Source: Actinomyces oris (GTDB lineage: Bacteria > Actinomycetota > Actinomycetes > Actinomycetales > Actinomycetaceae). Taken from it: a stretch of 64,000 bases of DNA. This document shows positions 16,708 through 25,288 of this stretch, in pieces. The translations under genes and the position numbers were made by a program. The notes beneath the pieces were generated by a model. The model saw nothing but the letters and a program-made list of their open reading frames with translations, made no database searches and was not told where the DNA came from. Each line of letters begins with the position of its first letter. The first letter of the stretch is position 1. The DNA lies in assembly GCF_001929375.1 (NCBI RefSeq), contig NZ_MSGO01000008.1, positions 6,436 through 70,435 on the forward strand. Direction: 5' to 3'.

Positions 16708-16829
16708 GTGTCCACGGTGCTGACATCAACTCCGCACCGGCGTTGCACGCCGAGGAGAAACCGCAGCATTCCAACGATCCTCGCCGAGTGCACTGACGCC
16801 GGACCCGTTGATGTCAGCGCTGTGGACAC
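16708..16829. repeat. 122-bp imperfect palindromic element
   Basis: The outer 23-nt arms, 16708-16730 and 16807-16829, are inverted copies matching at 21 of 23 positions (left arm begins GTGTCCACGGTGCTGACATC; right arm ends GCTGTGGACAC). Inside, a second pair continues the symmetry: CCGGCGTTGCACGCCGAGGA against the complement of TCCTCGCCGAGTGCAC and the following bases to GACGCCGG. The whole unit could fold into one long hairpin. It has no coding capacity. No obvious target duplication flanks it. It could be a miniature element, a REP-like repeat or a structured RNA. Confidence 0.7.
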
Positions 16830-17318
16830 TGAACCGTGGACCTGACCGACTCTGCGGGGGGCATAGTGGCGGAGCCCAGCGCCTCACCCGGGGCCGGCCG
16901 CACTTTCCCTTGCGCGGACCTCTTCCGGCTCCCGTGCAGGGGCCCGGAGGTCATGGTTCGACGTCCGGCTCCAGCCCGCTCCCGTCCCGAGTCGGCCTAC
17001 TGCACGAGGACGGGGGTGTACTGGCTGAGGGGTGTGCGTACTGCACGAGCCCCCGGCCCCCGCGGAGTACACCCGAGCCTCACTCAGTAGCGCCCTGCCC
17101 TCGTGGAGTACTGGCGGACGCCGACCACCGCACCTATGAGAGACGTACCAAGCCTTGAGGGCTCAGCGGGCCGGTTCGGCGTCGAGCGGAGCCCACGGGT
17201 CGGGCTGGTGGGTGATGCGTTGCGCACGTCCCGGCGCACGAGCAGACCGAAGGCGGTCCCCTGCTTCAGCGGGGTGGACGGCGTGGGGGTCTCCGGGTGT
17301 TGGGAGCATGCGTGGGGA

Positions 17319-17381
17319 CCGGGTCGGTGGACGGCTTGCAGATCGAACGGTGTCTTAGTCGTCCGTTGTCCACCGACCCGG
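17319..17381. repeat. 14-bp perfect inverted repeat
   Basis: CCGGGTCGGTGGAC (17319-17332) and GTCCACCGACCCGG (17368-17381) with a 35-nt loop. It lies about 185 nt beyond the lipoprotein stop on the minus strand, too far to be its main terminator. Confidence 0.6.
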
Positions 17382-17495
17382 CCTCCCGGAAGCCTGGCAT
17401 GGGAGGTGGCCGGGCCGCAACGTTGTCATCATCCTCTCCGCTCGTCTCCGCTGCGACGTGGCGAGCCTGCCGTCCGGACCCGTGAGCTTGAGGCC

Positions 17496-17539
17496 GGCGA
17501 GGGCCTCGCCGCAGTCGGTGCTGCCACGAGGCCCTCGCC
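17496..17539 (-). terminator. Terminator of the QQPGG-repeat lipoprotein gene
   Basis: Perfect 13-bp stem GGCGAGGGCCTCG (17496-17508) with CGAGGCCCTCGCC (17527-17539), beginning 26 nt after the lipoprotein stop codon in the transcription direction. Confidence 0.7.
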
Positions 17540-17564
17540 AGACGGGTAGTGCAGGTTTATCGGC

Positions 17565-18020
17565 TCAGTTGCCGCCGCCCTGCTGGCCACCCTGCTGGGT
17601 GCCGGCGCTGCTGTCCGCACCGCCCTGCTGCTGGCCCGGCTGCTGCCGACCACCCTGCTGCTGACCACCGGGCTGTTGGCCGCGGGGCTGGTGGTCACCC
17701 TGAATGGAGCCGCCCTGCTGCTGTTCTCCGGGCTGGTTGTCACCGCCGGGCTGCTGGCCACCCTGCTGGTTGTCACCACCGGGCTGCTGGCCCTGGGGGA
17801 CGGTGGGCTGGGCGCTTCCGCCATTGGTACCACCGGTCATCTTGCTGTCAGCGCTGGGCGTGGCGGCACCACCGTCGCTGGTCTTGCCCGCGGTCTGGTT
17901 GGTAGCGGGAGTGGTCGAGTCGCTCGAACCGGAGCCCGAGCAGGCTGCCAGACCGAGTCCGGCGGTGACGATGAGGAGCGAGGTGGCGAGGGTCTTGGCA
18001 CGTGTAGCGGTGAATCGCAT
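17565..18020 (-). CDS. Low-complexity lipoprotein with QQ/PGG repeats
   Basis: A 151-residue predicted lipoprotein. The signal peptide (LATSLLIVTAGLGLAACSGS) has the lipobox LAAC, with the Cys at residue 27. The mature part is a Ser/Thr/Gly stretch followed from about residue 75 by degenerate repeats around QQPGGDNQ and QQGGQQ, running to the C terminus. No enzymatic domain. Strong ribosome binding site (AGGAGATCTC-ATG). It is divergent from dipZ with a 225-nt shared promoter region, so a link with envelope redox folding is possible but not shown. Glutamine-rich repeats of this kind are prone to length variation by slippage. Confidence 0.8.
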   Translation of the reverse strand: MRFTATRAKTLATSLLIVTAGLGLAACSGSGSSDSTTPATNQTAGKTSDGGAATPSADSKMTGGTNGGSAQPTVPQGQQPGGDNQQGGQQPGGDNQPGEQQQGGSIQGDHQPRGQQPGGQQQGGRQQPGQQQGGADSSAGTQQGGQQGGGN

Positions 18021-18245
18021 GAGATCTCCTATGCGGTTGCTGGTGCAGTATCAGTGCGGGATGGCCCGCTCTTGCGGGTCCGGAGACGCCGTCCTCCATG
18101 GAGCTCGAGGAAGAACCCGACGACGCCCGTCACGAGTGATGATCGTCATAGACGGCTATGTGGTTGTTCGACAATCCCCGTTGCCGATGGCTCCGAACCT
18201 CTTTCGAGACTAGCAACAAGAAACGGACCGAAAGGGTGAATTATC

Positions 18246-19943
18246 GTGACAACCGTCTCGAGTCTGGTGGCCATCGGGCTGCTGGGAGGGCTCATCACGG
18301 GTATCTCTCCGTGCGTTCTTCCTGTGCTCCCCGTCATCCTCCTCTCCGCAGGAGCGCAGGGCGCGCGCGGGGATGACAAGGAGGTCGACGGCGGTTTCGC
18401 CTCCCGCTTCCACCCCTACCTCGTGGTGACCGGCCTTGTGGTCAGCTTCACGGTCTTCACGCTCCTGGGATCGACCCTGCTGAGCCTGCTCCACCTGCCG
18501 CAGGACCTCATCCGCTGGATCGGCATCGTCATGCTCGCCCTGATCGGCCTGGGCATGATGGTCCCGAAGGTCATGGAGATCCTCGAGCGCCCCTTCGCGC
18601 GCTTCCAGCGCTTCGGCGGCTCGAAGAGCCCCTCCAACGGCTTCCTCCTGGGCCTGGTGCTGGGGGCCGCGTACGTGCCCTGCGCAGGCCCGGTCCTGGC
18701 GGCCGTCGCCGTCGCGGGCGCCACTGGACGGATCGGCGCAGACACCGTCGCCCTGGCCGTATCCTTCGCCGTCGGCACGGCGATCCCGCTGCTGGCCTTC
18801 GCCCTGGCCGGACGCGGCATCACGGAGAGGATTCGCGCCTTCCGCACCCGCCAGCGCGCCATCCGCGTCACCGCAGGCGTCGTCATGCTCGGGTTGGCCG
18901 TGGCACTGGTCCTGGACGTCCCGGCCGCGCTCCAGCGCCGCCTGCCCGACTACACCGCCTCCCTCCAGGCCCGCACCGACGACCTCCTCCACGGTGACTC
19001 CTCCTCCGGGGCCTGCCGTCCCGGAGCCACCACTCTCGGTGACTGCGGCCCCCTTCCCGCCATCGACGGCGCAGTGGCCTGGATCAACACGCCCGGCGAC
19101 CAGCCCCTGACCCAGCAGAGTCGCGCCGGCAAGGTCACCCTGGTCGACTTCTTCGCCTACTCGTGCATCAACTGCCAGCGCTCGGTCCCCGGCATCGAGA
19201 AGCTGCACGAGACCTACGCCGCCTCCGGACTGCAGGTGATCGGCGTCCACTCCCCGGAGTACGCCTTCGAGAAGGAGGTGGACAACGTGCGCGGCGGCGT
19301 CAAGCGCCTCGGCATCACCTACCCCGTGGCCGTCGACTCCAACCTGACCACCTGGACCAACTTCGACAACCACTACTGGCCCGCCCACTACCTGGCCGAC
19401 GCCCAGGGCAACGTCCGCCAGACCCATGTCGGCGAGGGCGGGGAGGCGGCCACGGAGAAGCTCGTCCGCGAGCTGCTCACGCAGGCCAACCCGAAGGTGT
19501 CCCTCCCCGCCCCCGTCTTCTCCGAGGCGAACGACGACGCCGGTACGAACAGCCCCCGCAGCCCCGAGACCTACCTGGGCTCGGACCGGGCCTCCGGCTT
19601 CGCCCAGGGGACCCTCCAGAAGGGGCGGCACACCTTCTCCTTCCCCTCCCGCCTCCAGGCCGACACCTTCGCCCTGGACGGCACGTGGAAGGTGGAGCCG
19701 CAGTCCATCGCCCCGGCCGAGGGCAAGGGCCGCCTGCGCCTGTCCTACCGCGGCAAGCAGGTCAACCTCGTCGTCTCCGGCGAGGGGGACCTGACCTGGA
19801 CGGTCAACGGGAAGACCCGCACCGCCCACGTCTCCGGCGTGCCCAACGGGATGGAGCTGGTCCGCACCGAGGAGGTGGGCTCGGGTGAGCTCGAGCTGGA
19901 GGTCTCGCCCGGGCTGCAGCTGTACTCCTTCACCTTCGGGTGA
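18246..19943 (+). CDS. dipZ: DipZ-like cytochrome c biogenesis/thiol-disulfide protein
   Basis: A 565-residue fusion. The N-terminal CcdA/DsbD-type membrane domain (about 1-225) has the [20 protein letters not shown] motif and a second Cys in [12 protein letters not shown]; these two Cys relay electrons across the membrane. Next is an extracytoplasmic thioredoxin/TlpA-like domain (about 270-425) with the redox motif YSCINCQRS and a conserved [10 protein letters not shown] cis-Pro region. Last is a C-terminal beta domain (about 440-565) as in mycobacterial DipZ. GTG start with a purine-rich AAAGGGTGA upstream. The next gene is a sigma factor of the SigK type; in Mycobacterium tuberculosis dipZ lies in the SigK-controlled mpt70/mpt83 cluster, so this neighbourhood is meaningful. 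Confidence 0.88.
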   Translation: MTTVSSLVAIGLLGGLITGISPCVLPVLPVILLSAGAQGARGDDKEVDGGFASRFHPYLVVTGLVVSFTVFTLLGSTLLSLLHLPQDLIRWIGIVMLALIGLGMMVPKVMEILERPFARFQRFGGSKSPSNGFLLGLVLGAAYVPCAGPVLAAVAVAGATGRIGADTVALAVSFAVGTAIPLLAFALAGRGITERIRAFRTRQRAIRVTAGVVMLGLAVALVLDVPAALQRRLPDYTASLQARTDDLLHGDSSSGACRPGATTLGDCGPLPAIDGAVAWINTPGDQPLTQQSRAGKVTLVDFFAYSCINCQRSVPGIEKLHETYAASGLQVIGVHSPEYAFEKEVDNVRGGVKRLGITYPVAVDSNLTTWTNFDNHYWPAHYLADAQGNVRQTHVGEGGEAATEKLVRELLTQANPKVSLPAPVFSEANDDAGTNSPRSPETYLGSDRASGFAQGTLQKGRHTFSFPSRLQADTFALDGTWKVEPQSIAPAEGKGRLRLSYRGKQVNLVVSGEGDLTWTVNGKTRTAHVSGVPNGMELVRTEEVGSGELELEVSPGLQLYSFTFG

Positions 19944-20057
19944 CTCGGCGGTGAGGGCGGGGATGACTCAGGGGACGGTGCGATGAGCCTGGCGACGCTG
20001 GAGGCGCGGGCCGGGACGCGCACCGTCTCCGCCCGCGGTCTCGCCTACCATTCCCCT

Positions 20058-20615
20058 GTGACAAGCAGCAGTTCCGCAGGCTCTGAGGGGGAGTGGATCG
20101 CGCAGGTGGCCGACGGCGACGCCGACGCCTTCGCCCGCCTCTACGATGCCTGGTCCTCCCGGCTGTTCGCCCTGATCCTCCAGATCGTCGTCGATCGTGC
20201 CCAGAGCGAGGAGGTTCTCCAGGAGGTCTTCCTCGAGGTGTGGCGCACGGCCGGCTCCTACTCCCCGGCGCGGGGCAGCGTCCGGGCCTGGCTGGTGACC
20301 ATGGCCAGGCGCCGGGCCATCGACCGGGTCCGCTCCTCCCAGTCCTCCCGGGACCGGGAGAGCCGGTGGCATGACTACATGCCCGACGTCGACCAGACGG
20401 TCCAGCAGGTCGAGGACAGGCTCGTGGGCGAGCAGGTGCACCGGGCGCTCGAGGCGGTGGGGGAGCCCTACCGCTCCACCATTGAGCTGGCCTACTTCAC
20501 GGGCCTGACCCACCGCGAGATCGCCCGTCGCACGGGCACGCCGCTGGGAACAGTCAAAACCCGCATCAGGGACGGAATGGCACGGTTACGACGAGAGCTG
20601 GGGGTGCAGTCATGA
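20058..20615 (+). CDS. sigK: ECF sigma factor, SigK type
   Basis: A 185-residue group IV sigma factor. Region 2 spans about residues 18-85: ADAFARLYDAWSSRLFALIL, SEEVLQEVFLEVWRTA for core RNA polymerase contact, and RAWLVTMARRRAIDRVRSSQ for -10 recognition. Region 4 is about 125-180 with GEPYRSTIELAYFTGLTHRE and GTPLGTVKTRIRDGMARLRR for -35 binding. An ATG at 19983 would add 25 residues, but that extension is not family-like; the GTG at 20058 gives the normal length, with the start uncertain. Overlaps rskA by ATGA (20612-20615), so sigma and anti-sigma are made together. Downstream of dipZ by 114 nt. Confidence 0.85.
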   Translation: MTSSSSAGSEGEWIAQVADGDADAFARLYDAWSSRLFALILQIVVDRAQSEEVLQEVFLEVWRTAGSYSPARGSVRAWLVTMARRRAIDRVRSSQSSRDRESRWHDYMPDVDQTVQQVEDRLVGEQVHRALEAVGEPYRSTIELAYFTGLTHREIARRTGTPLGTVKTRIRDGMARLRRELGVQS

Positions 20616-21454
20616 GCGACCGCGACAAGACTCACGAGGACGCCATCAACGGCGACGCCGATGCGCGAGGCGCCGAGGGCCTCGACGACGCGCGGAGCGG
20701 AGGCGGCGTCGAGCTCTTCGACGACGAGCTCGACTCGGAGACGGCCGCCCTGCTGGGGGCCTCGCTGCGGCCCGTGGCCCCGCCGGCCGCGACCCGCGCC
20801 TCCCTTCTGGAGGCCATCGCGCGCGAGCCTCAGACGGAACGGGCTGACGGTGACGGCGACTCGGCGGGCTCCTCGGTCGTCAGCCTCGATGCGCGCCGTC
20901 GCCGCTCCACCTGGCGCACCGGCCTGTTGCGGGCGGCCGCGGCCGTGGTCCTGCTCGGCGTCGGCATCGGCGTGGGACGCTGGAGCGCGCGGGGCGCGGT
21001 CGATGAGGCCATGGACTCCATGGCGGCGACCCAGCACTACGCCCACCTCAACCAGGCTCAGGACGTCCAACGGGTGACCGACACGATGCCCGACGGGCAC
21101 GTCGCGACCCTCACCTGGTCCCGGGACATGAGCATGACCGCGCTGACCCTGCCGGCCGCCATGAAGGATTCCGCCGGTGGGCGCAGCCTCCAGGTCTGGC
21201 TCAAGGAGGGGGAGACGACCACCTCGCTGGGCGTCTACGACCCCCGGGACGGGGCCGGCTTCTCCTTCCTGGACATCATGCCCAAGCCCGGCCAGCAGAT
21301 CGTCATCACCATGGAGCCGGCCGGCGGATCGGCCCAACCGACGACGCCGCCCCTGGTCACCCTGCGAGTGAGTGAGGACGCCGGCCATGCCGGCACCGCG
21401 ACCGGCTCACCGAGCCCCGCACCCTCGGCCGACCCCACCGGGGACTCCGCCTAG
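20612..21454 (+). CDS. rskA: Anti-sigma-K factor, RskA-like
   Basis: A 280-residue single-pass membrane protein. The cytoplasmic N-terminal part (about 1-105) is acidic and includes LDSETAALLGASLRPVAPPA and RASLLEAIA, a degenerate version of the anti-sigma helical region. The membrane helix is about 109-127 (LLRAAAAVVLLGVGIGVG). The extracytoplasmic RskA domain (about 135-255) contains MPDGHVATLTWSRDMSMTAL, SLQVWLKEG, GFSFLDIMPKPGQQIVITME and AGGSAQPTTPPLVTL, all diagnostic of RskA C-terminal domains. It would hold SigK inactive until proteolysis or a redox signal releases it. Translationally coupled to sigK. Confidence 0.88.
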   Translation: MSDRDKTHEDAINGDADARGAEGLDDARSGGGVELFDDELDSETAALLGASLRPVAPPAATRASLLEAIAREPQTERADGDGDSAGSSVVSLDARRRRSTWRTGLLRAAAAVVLLGVGIGVGRWSARGAVDEAMDSMAATQHYAHLNQAQDVQRVTDTMPDGHVATLTWSRDMSMTALTLPAAMKDSAGGRSLQVWLKEGETTTSLGVYDPRDGAGFSFLDIMPKPGQQIVITMEPAGGSAQPTTPPLVTLRVSEDAGHAGTATGSPSPAPSADPTGDSA

Positions 21455-21819
21455 CGGCGGACCGAGGGGGCGCGGCGAGGCATCACAAGCACCCGAGTTG
21501 TGATGTAGATAACAGTAAAGTCGCCGTGAGGGGGATGGTCTCGACGCTGACGGACGTCAGTGCCTCTGAGGCGATTCCCCGTCATTCCGCGGTTTCTGGA
21601 GGTCCGGCGGAAGTGGTGGGCGACGGGGCGGTCGTCGTCGCGATGAGCGGAAAACAATGAGCACTTCTTTTCCCGACTCCGGTGGGAATCAGTGGAGAAT
21701 TCCGAGGGCGTGAACTCCCTTTCAGAACATTCTCTTCATGTCGATTCCCGCCACGATTTTGAATGCCTTCGATATGTCGACCGTGAGTCCTCAAACACGG
21801 TCACGATGACGGCTCAGGG
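21455..21819. other. Intergenic region between convergent rskA and menB
   Basis: About 365 nt without a credible gene. It begins with the rskA terminator hairpin (21481-21505) and is moderately AT-rich in its second half. A 70-codon minus-strand frame here has no family-like features. Confidence 0.5.
21481..21505 (+). terminator. Terminator of dipZ-sigK-rskA
   Basis: CATCACAA (21481-21488) pairs with TTGTGATG (21498-21505) around a 9-nt loop, 27 nt after the rskA stop. Confidence 0.5.
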
Positions 21820-22911
21820 TCAGAAGTAGTACGGGAATGGCGACCAGTCGGGGGAGCGGCGCTGGAGGAATGCGTCGCGCCCCTCAACGGCCTCGTCGGT
21901 CATATAGGCCAGGCGGGTGGCCTCGCCGGCGAAGACCTGCTGGCCGGCCAGGCCGTCGTCGGCCAGGTTGAAGGCGAGCTTGAGCATGCGGATGGCCTGC
22001 GGGGACTTGCCCGCCACGGTGGCCGCGTACTCCAGGGCCCGCTGCTCGAGCTCGGCGTGGGGGACCGCCTCATTGACGACGCCCCAGCGCTCGGCGGTGA
22101 CGGCGTCGTAGGTGCGGGCCAGGAAGAAGATCTCGCGGGCCCGCTTGTCCCCGACCTGGCGGGCCAGGAGCGCGGAGCCGTAGCCGGCGTCGAAGCTGCC
22201 GACATCGGCGTCGGTCTGCTTGAAGCGCGCGTGCTCGATCGAGGCCAGCGACAGGTCGCACACGACGTTGAGGCTGTGACCGCCGCCGGCGGCCCAGCCC
22301 GGGACGGCGGCGATGACGGCCTTGGGCATGGTGCGGATGAGGCGCTGAACCTCCAGGATGTGTAGTCGGCCGGCCCGTGCGGTGTCGAGGCGGGCCTGGG
22401 CGGCGGCGACGTCGGCCTCGTGGCTGTAGGCGCGGTCGTCGGCCTCGCCTGCGGCAGTCGGGGGCTCCGGCGAGGTGTCCGATGCCGTCTCCCGCTCGTA
22501 GCGGTAGCCGTCCCGGCCGCGGATGCGCTGGTCGCCGCCGGAGGAGAAGGCCCAGCCGTCGTCGCGCGGGGAGGGGCCGTTGCCGGTGAGGATGACGGCG
22601 CCGACGTCGCCGCTCATACGCGCGTGGTCCAGGACCCGGTAGAGCTCGTCAACGGTGCGGGGGCGGAAGGCGTTACGCACCTCGGGCCGGTTGAAAGCCA
22701 CCCGGACCACTGGCAGGTCCCGGAGCCAGGCGCCGTCCTCGCCCCGGACGCAGCCCCTGTGGTAGGTGATGTCCGTGAGGACCCCCGCCCGCTGCCGGGA
22801 GGGGTCCGTACCGGCCTCGGCGTGGGGGAAACCGGACACCTCCCGCCAGCGGGCGGGGGAGAAGAGCTCTGAGACTCGGCGCGGCAGCGGGTGGGCGGTG
22901 GTGGCGTTCAT
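21820..22911 (-). CDS. menB: 1,4-Dihydroxy-2-naphthoyl-CoA synthase
   Basis: A 363-residue crotonase-superfamily enzyme that closes the ring of o-succinylbenzoyl-CoA in menaquinone synthesis. Recognised by VRVAFNRPEVRNAFRPRTVD, GNGPSPRDDGWAFSSGGDQR (the SGGDQ block typical of MenB), AAVPGWAAGGGHSLNVVCDL (oxyanion-hole Gly residues), KQTDADVGSFDAGYGSALLA and a C-terminal FLQRRSPDWSPFPYYF, nearly universal in MenB. Longer than the usual 270-300 residues because of an N-terminal extension and an insertion (about residues 140-175) rich in Glu/Asp/Ala, as in other high-GC actinobacteria. Stands alone, convergent with rskA. Confidence 0.93.
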   Translation of the reverse strand: MNATTAHPLPRRVSELFSPARWREVSGFPHAEAGTDPSRQRAGVLTDITYHRGCVRGEDGAWLRDLPVVRVAFNRPEVRNAFRPRTVDELYRVLDHARMSGDVGAVILTGNGPSPRDDGWAFSSGGDQRIRGRDGYRYERETASDTSPEPPTAAGEADDRAYSHEADVAAAQARLDTARAGRLHILEVQRLIRTMPKAVIAAVPGWAAGGGHSLNVVCDLSLASIEHARFKQTDADVGSFDAGYGSALLARQVGDKRAREIFFLARTYDAVTAERWGVVNEAVPHAELEQRALEYAATVAGKSPQAIRMLKLAFNLADDGLAGQQVFAGEATRLAYMTDEAVEGRDAFLQRRSPDWSPFPYYF

Positions 22912-22974
22912 GGCCTCAGCGTAGGGCCGCCGGGGCTCGTCCCGCCCCAGGTGCCGGTGCGGTCGCCGTGGCCC

Positions 22975-23646
22975 TCAGTTCCCCAGGGCTGCGGCGATGA
23001 GCTCGGTGCGCGAGGTGTGGCCGAGGCGGTGGAGGACCTCGGAGACGTAGATGCGCACGGTGTTCTCAGAGATGCCGAGCTTGCGGGCGATGCGCCGGTT
23101 GGTCAGCCCCTCCAGGAGGCAGGTGTAGATGTCCTGGAGGCGGGGCGGCAGCTCGTTGACCAGCGCCTGGATGCGGGCCTCCGCGGTGGCGCGTTTCTGC
23201 TCGGACTGGTAGGCGCTGACGAGCATCTTCGTGGGGCGTGAGGACATGACGGGCTCGCCGCGGCTGGCGCGCAGCAGCGCCGCGGCGACGTTCTCCGTGC
23301 TCTCGTCCTTGGTGATGAAGCCGTTGACGCCCTCGGCCAGGGCCTCGGCGAGCATCTCGTCGCGACTGAAGACGGTGAACATGACGATGGGCATCCTGGG
23401 GAAGCGCTCATAGATCGCTCTCGCGGTCTGGGCACCATCCATCTCCGGCATGTCGCTGTCCAGCAGGACGACGTCGATGGGCTGCCGCCCGGTCATGAGC
23501 AGGCTGATGGCCTGCCGCCCGCCGGAGGCGGCGGCGACGACGGTAATGGCCCGCTGCGAGTCGAGCTGTTCGGCGAAGGTGGTGCGAATGAGCGGGTCGT
23601 CATCAACGATGAGGACTCGCAGGGAACGCAGGGTGTGACTAGGCAT
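22975..23646 (-). CDS. NarL/LuxR-family response regulator
   Basis: A 223-residue two-component regulator. Receiver domain about residues 6-125: RVLIVDDDPLIRTTF with the acidic pocket, phosphoacceptor Asp in VVLLDSDMPEMDG, Thr/Ser in VMFTVFSRDE, Lys in GFITKDEST. C-terminal LuxR helix-turn-helix about 160-220: LPPRLQDIYTCLLEGLTNRR and ISENTVRIYVSEVLHRLGH. Start taken at MPSHTLRSL, which overlaps the kinase stop by 8 nt, giving a normal N terminus. It would be phosphorylated by the kinase encoded just upstream. Confidence 0.9.
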   Translation of the reverse strand: MPSHTLRSLRVLIVDDDPLIRTTFAEQLDSQRAITVVAAASGGRQAISLLMTGRQPIDVVLLDSDMPEMDGAQTARAIYERFPRMPIVMFTVFSRDEMLAEALAEGVNGFITKDESTENVAAALLRASRGEPVMSSRPTKMLVSAYQSEQKRATAEARIQALVNELPPRLQDIYTCLLEGLTNRRIARKLGISENTVRIYVSEVLHRLGHTSRTELIAAALGN

Positions 23647-24850
23647 AAGCGGCTCCGTCCGGTGGCGACATGAGGAATCTCGCATTAGTGGTTGGTGTGG
23701 CGATCTCGTTCCAGGGGAGGCTGGCGAGAACGGTCCAGGAGGCTCCGATCCGGTTCGAGCTCAAGGAGCCCCCGGCATTCTCGAACCGGTCCTGGAGAGC
23801 CCATAAACCGTACCCCCCATGCATCTCCTCGGGCACCTTCTGATCATGCCAGGGTGAGCTGAAGCTGATGAAGAGGGTGTCCTGCTCCTGCTCCACGATG
23901 AGGGAGGCAAGATCGTGGGGGGAGTTGTACTTGAGGGCGTTGAGGGTGTTCTCGCGGATGAAGGCGACCAGGAGCCGGCCGAGCTCGGAGCGGTGCAGTG
24001 CCGGAATCCTCTCGATGCCGTCGAGGTCGGCGTCCAGAACGATCTCGCGCTGAGCCAGCGTGGAGACGCTGGAGTCGATGATCTCCTGAAGGGTGGGCTC
24101 CTCCTTGGGCGGCCCCTGAGAGACGGCGAGGTTGTGGATGAGCAGGCGCAGGTGGGCGAGGGCCTGCTGGGTCCGGTCCTGCAGATCGAGGACTCGGTCG
24201 CGGTCATCACCGTTGGGGAGCCTGATGGAGCGGGAGATGATGAGCATGCGGGTGAGATCGGCGGCCAGGTCGTCATGGAGGCTGTCGGCGATGTCGCGGC
24301 GCAGCTGCTGAATGAGCTCGGCGGCGATCTCCTTGGAACGCTCCGCCTCCCGCTGCATCTCCTCCAGGCGGTCTTTGGTATTGCGGATCAGGACTCCGAG
24401 GGAGGCGAACAGGGTTCCCCAGAATACTGTCCAGACTGTCACGGGAAGGATGGGGATCCCTGCAATGAGCTGCGCCAGAAAGAACACGGAGAGCTGAATA
24501 AGGGCGAGTTTGGGTTTCCTGGCTGCTAGGAGATCGGCAACTATGACGTATACAAGAATCCATGCCCATGATAGCTGTGATTCCGATGCATAAAAGACGA
24601 CGAGGAGCGTGGTGGAAAAAGTGAACATCCCGAGTCGTCGATCTTTTGCGTAGACATATGGAAGGAATGAGAGTATCTGGAAGATTTCCCCAAGAATGAT
24701 AGAGCTTATGTTGGCTCTGAAAGTGATGTAGGTGTAGGTGTCTAGGAGGATGAGGGAGGCTATAACTGAAATGAGGATGGCTCGCCTCAGTCGCGGCAAA
24801 AACCTCTGGTGTCGCATCCAGAGTCGTGAGAGAAAACTGCCGTTCTGCAT
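23639..24850 (-). CDS. Six-helix membrane sensor histidine kinase (HisKA_3 type)
   Basis: A 403-residue kinase. The N-terminal half has about six membrane helices (starting about 25, 50, 73, 93, 115 and 137) with short loops, like peptide- or membrane-sensing NarL-type kinases, rather than a single large extracellular sensor. The dimerisation/phosphoacceptor helix is DIADSLHDDLAADLTRML (His about residue 199). The ATPase part has an N-box ENTLNALKYN and a G-box GGYGLWALQDRFENAGGSL. AT-richer in its membrane part than its neighbours. Directly upstream is a separate small secreted-peptide gene (24964-25158), which makes a peptide-sensing role possible (inference). Confidence 0.88.
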   Translation of the reverse strand: MQNGSFLSRLWMRHQRFLPRLRRAILISVIASLILLDTYTYITFRANISSIILGEIFQILSFLPYVYAKDRRLGMFTFSTTLLVVFYASESQLSWAWILVYVIVADLLAARKPKLALIQLSVFFLAQLIAGIPILPVTVWTVFWGTLFASLGVLIRNTKDRLEEMQREAERSKEIAAELIQQLRRDIADSLHDDLAADLTRMLIISRSIRLPNGDDRDRVLDLQDRTQQALAHLRLLIHNLAVSQGPPKEEPTLQEIIDSSVSTLAQREIVLDADLDGIERIPALHRSELGRLLVAFIRENTLNALKYNSPHDLASLIVEQEQDTLFISFSSPWHDQKVPEEMHGGYGLWALQDRFENAGGSLSSNRIGASWTVLASLPWNEIATPTTNARFLMSPPDGAAYA

Positions 24851-24916
24851 AGTCCTTGAGGTGAGTGCTGAAACTGCGGTTGGAGCTTATCTCGAGTGCT
24901 TGACGGTGGAAAAATG

Positions 24917-24951
24917 CTGTCACCCCTAAGGGGTGAGCTTAGGGGTGACAG
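24917..24951 (-). terminator. Rho-independent terminator of the small peptide gene
   Basis: Perfect 14-bp stem CTGTCACCCCTAAG (24917-24930) and CTTAGGGGTGACAG (24938-24951), followed on the minus strand by a short T run (complement of aaaa at 24910-24914). It separates the peptide gene from the histidine kinase gene. Confidence 0.85.
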
Positions 24952-24963
24952 CGCGTGAAATTA

Positions 24964-25158
24964 TCAGGAGTACCAGCGGTTCATCTTCCTGTCGCACCAA
25001 GCACTGGGGGGAAAGATGCACCAGTCGGGGCGGGGCCTCAGGAAGGCGCCTGCTGAGTCGTCGTGTCGCGCGGGGGCGGTGGCCGGTGCGGCGCTGGCCG
25101 GCGCGGCGAAGCCCGCCAGGAGCAGGGCGACGAGGGAGATGCGGACAACAGATTTCAT
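24964..25158 (-). CDS. Small secreted peptide with two cysteines
   Basis: A 64-residue precursor: signal peptide MKSVVRISLVALLLAGFAAPASA with an ASA/AP cleavage site around residue 23-24. The mature peptide of about 40 residues ends WCIFPPSAWCDRKMNRWYS, with two Cys and three Trp. Good ribosome binding site (AGGAG). It has its own strong terminator. Family unknown. Position directly ahead of a six-helix kinase and LuxR regulator, on the same strand, suggests a signal peptide or a small envelope/bacteriocin-like product (inference). Confidence 0.65.
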   Translation of the reverse strand: MKSVVRISLVALLLAGFAAPASAAPATAPARHDDSAGAFLRPRPDWCIFPPSAWCDRKMNRWYS

Positions 25159-25288
25159 GGAGAGAACTCCTGTCTCAAGGGGATGTTACGAACAATTTAT
25201 CTTACCATTCCAGGGGTTCGCGCCAACTGCGTTCTTCGCCGTCCCGGTTGATTCTTCGCTCAACAAAACCTGTTGACGGTCAGGGTGC

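Larger units (their letters stand above)
16600..17564. other. Gene-free stretch between convergent genes, rich in inverted repeats
   Basis: No credible coding region: several overlapping frames are open but none has family-like sequence. It holds a 122-bp imperfect palindrome (16708-16829), a 14-bp inverted repeat (17319-17381) and the terminator at 17496-17539. It also has three copies of a 12-mer close to GTACTGCACGAG (16661-16672, 16997-17008, 17038-17049) plus one inverted near-copy (17100-17111). Confidence 0.6.

Noticed and set aside
16661-17111. Repeated 12-mers as a CRISPR array
   Set aside because: Repeats are too short, unevenly spaced and present in both orientations; no cas genes nearby.
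18210-19829. 539-codon minus-strand frame over dipZ
   Set aside because: Antisense artefact; the plus strand has the CcdA and thioredoxin motifs.
19983-20057. Upstream ATG start for sigK
   Set aside because: Adds 25 residues unlike the family; GTG at 20058 gives the usual N terminus, though the choice is not certain.
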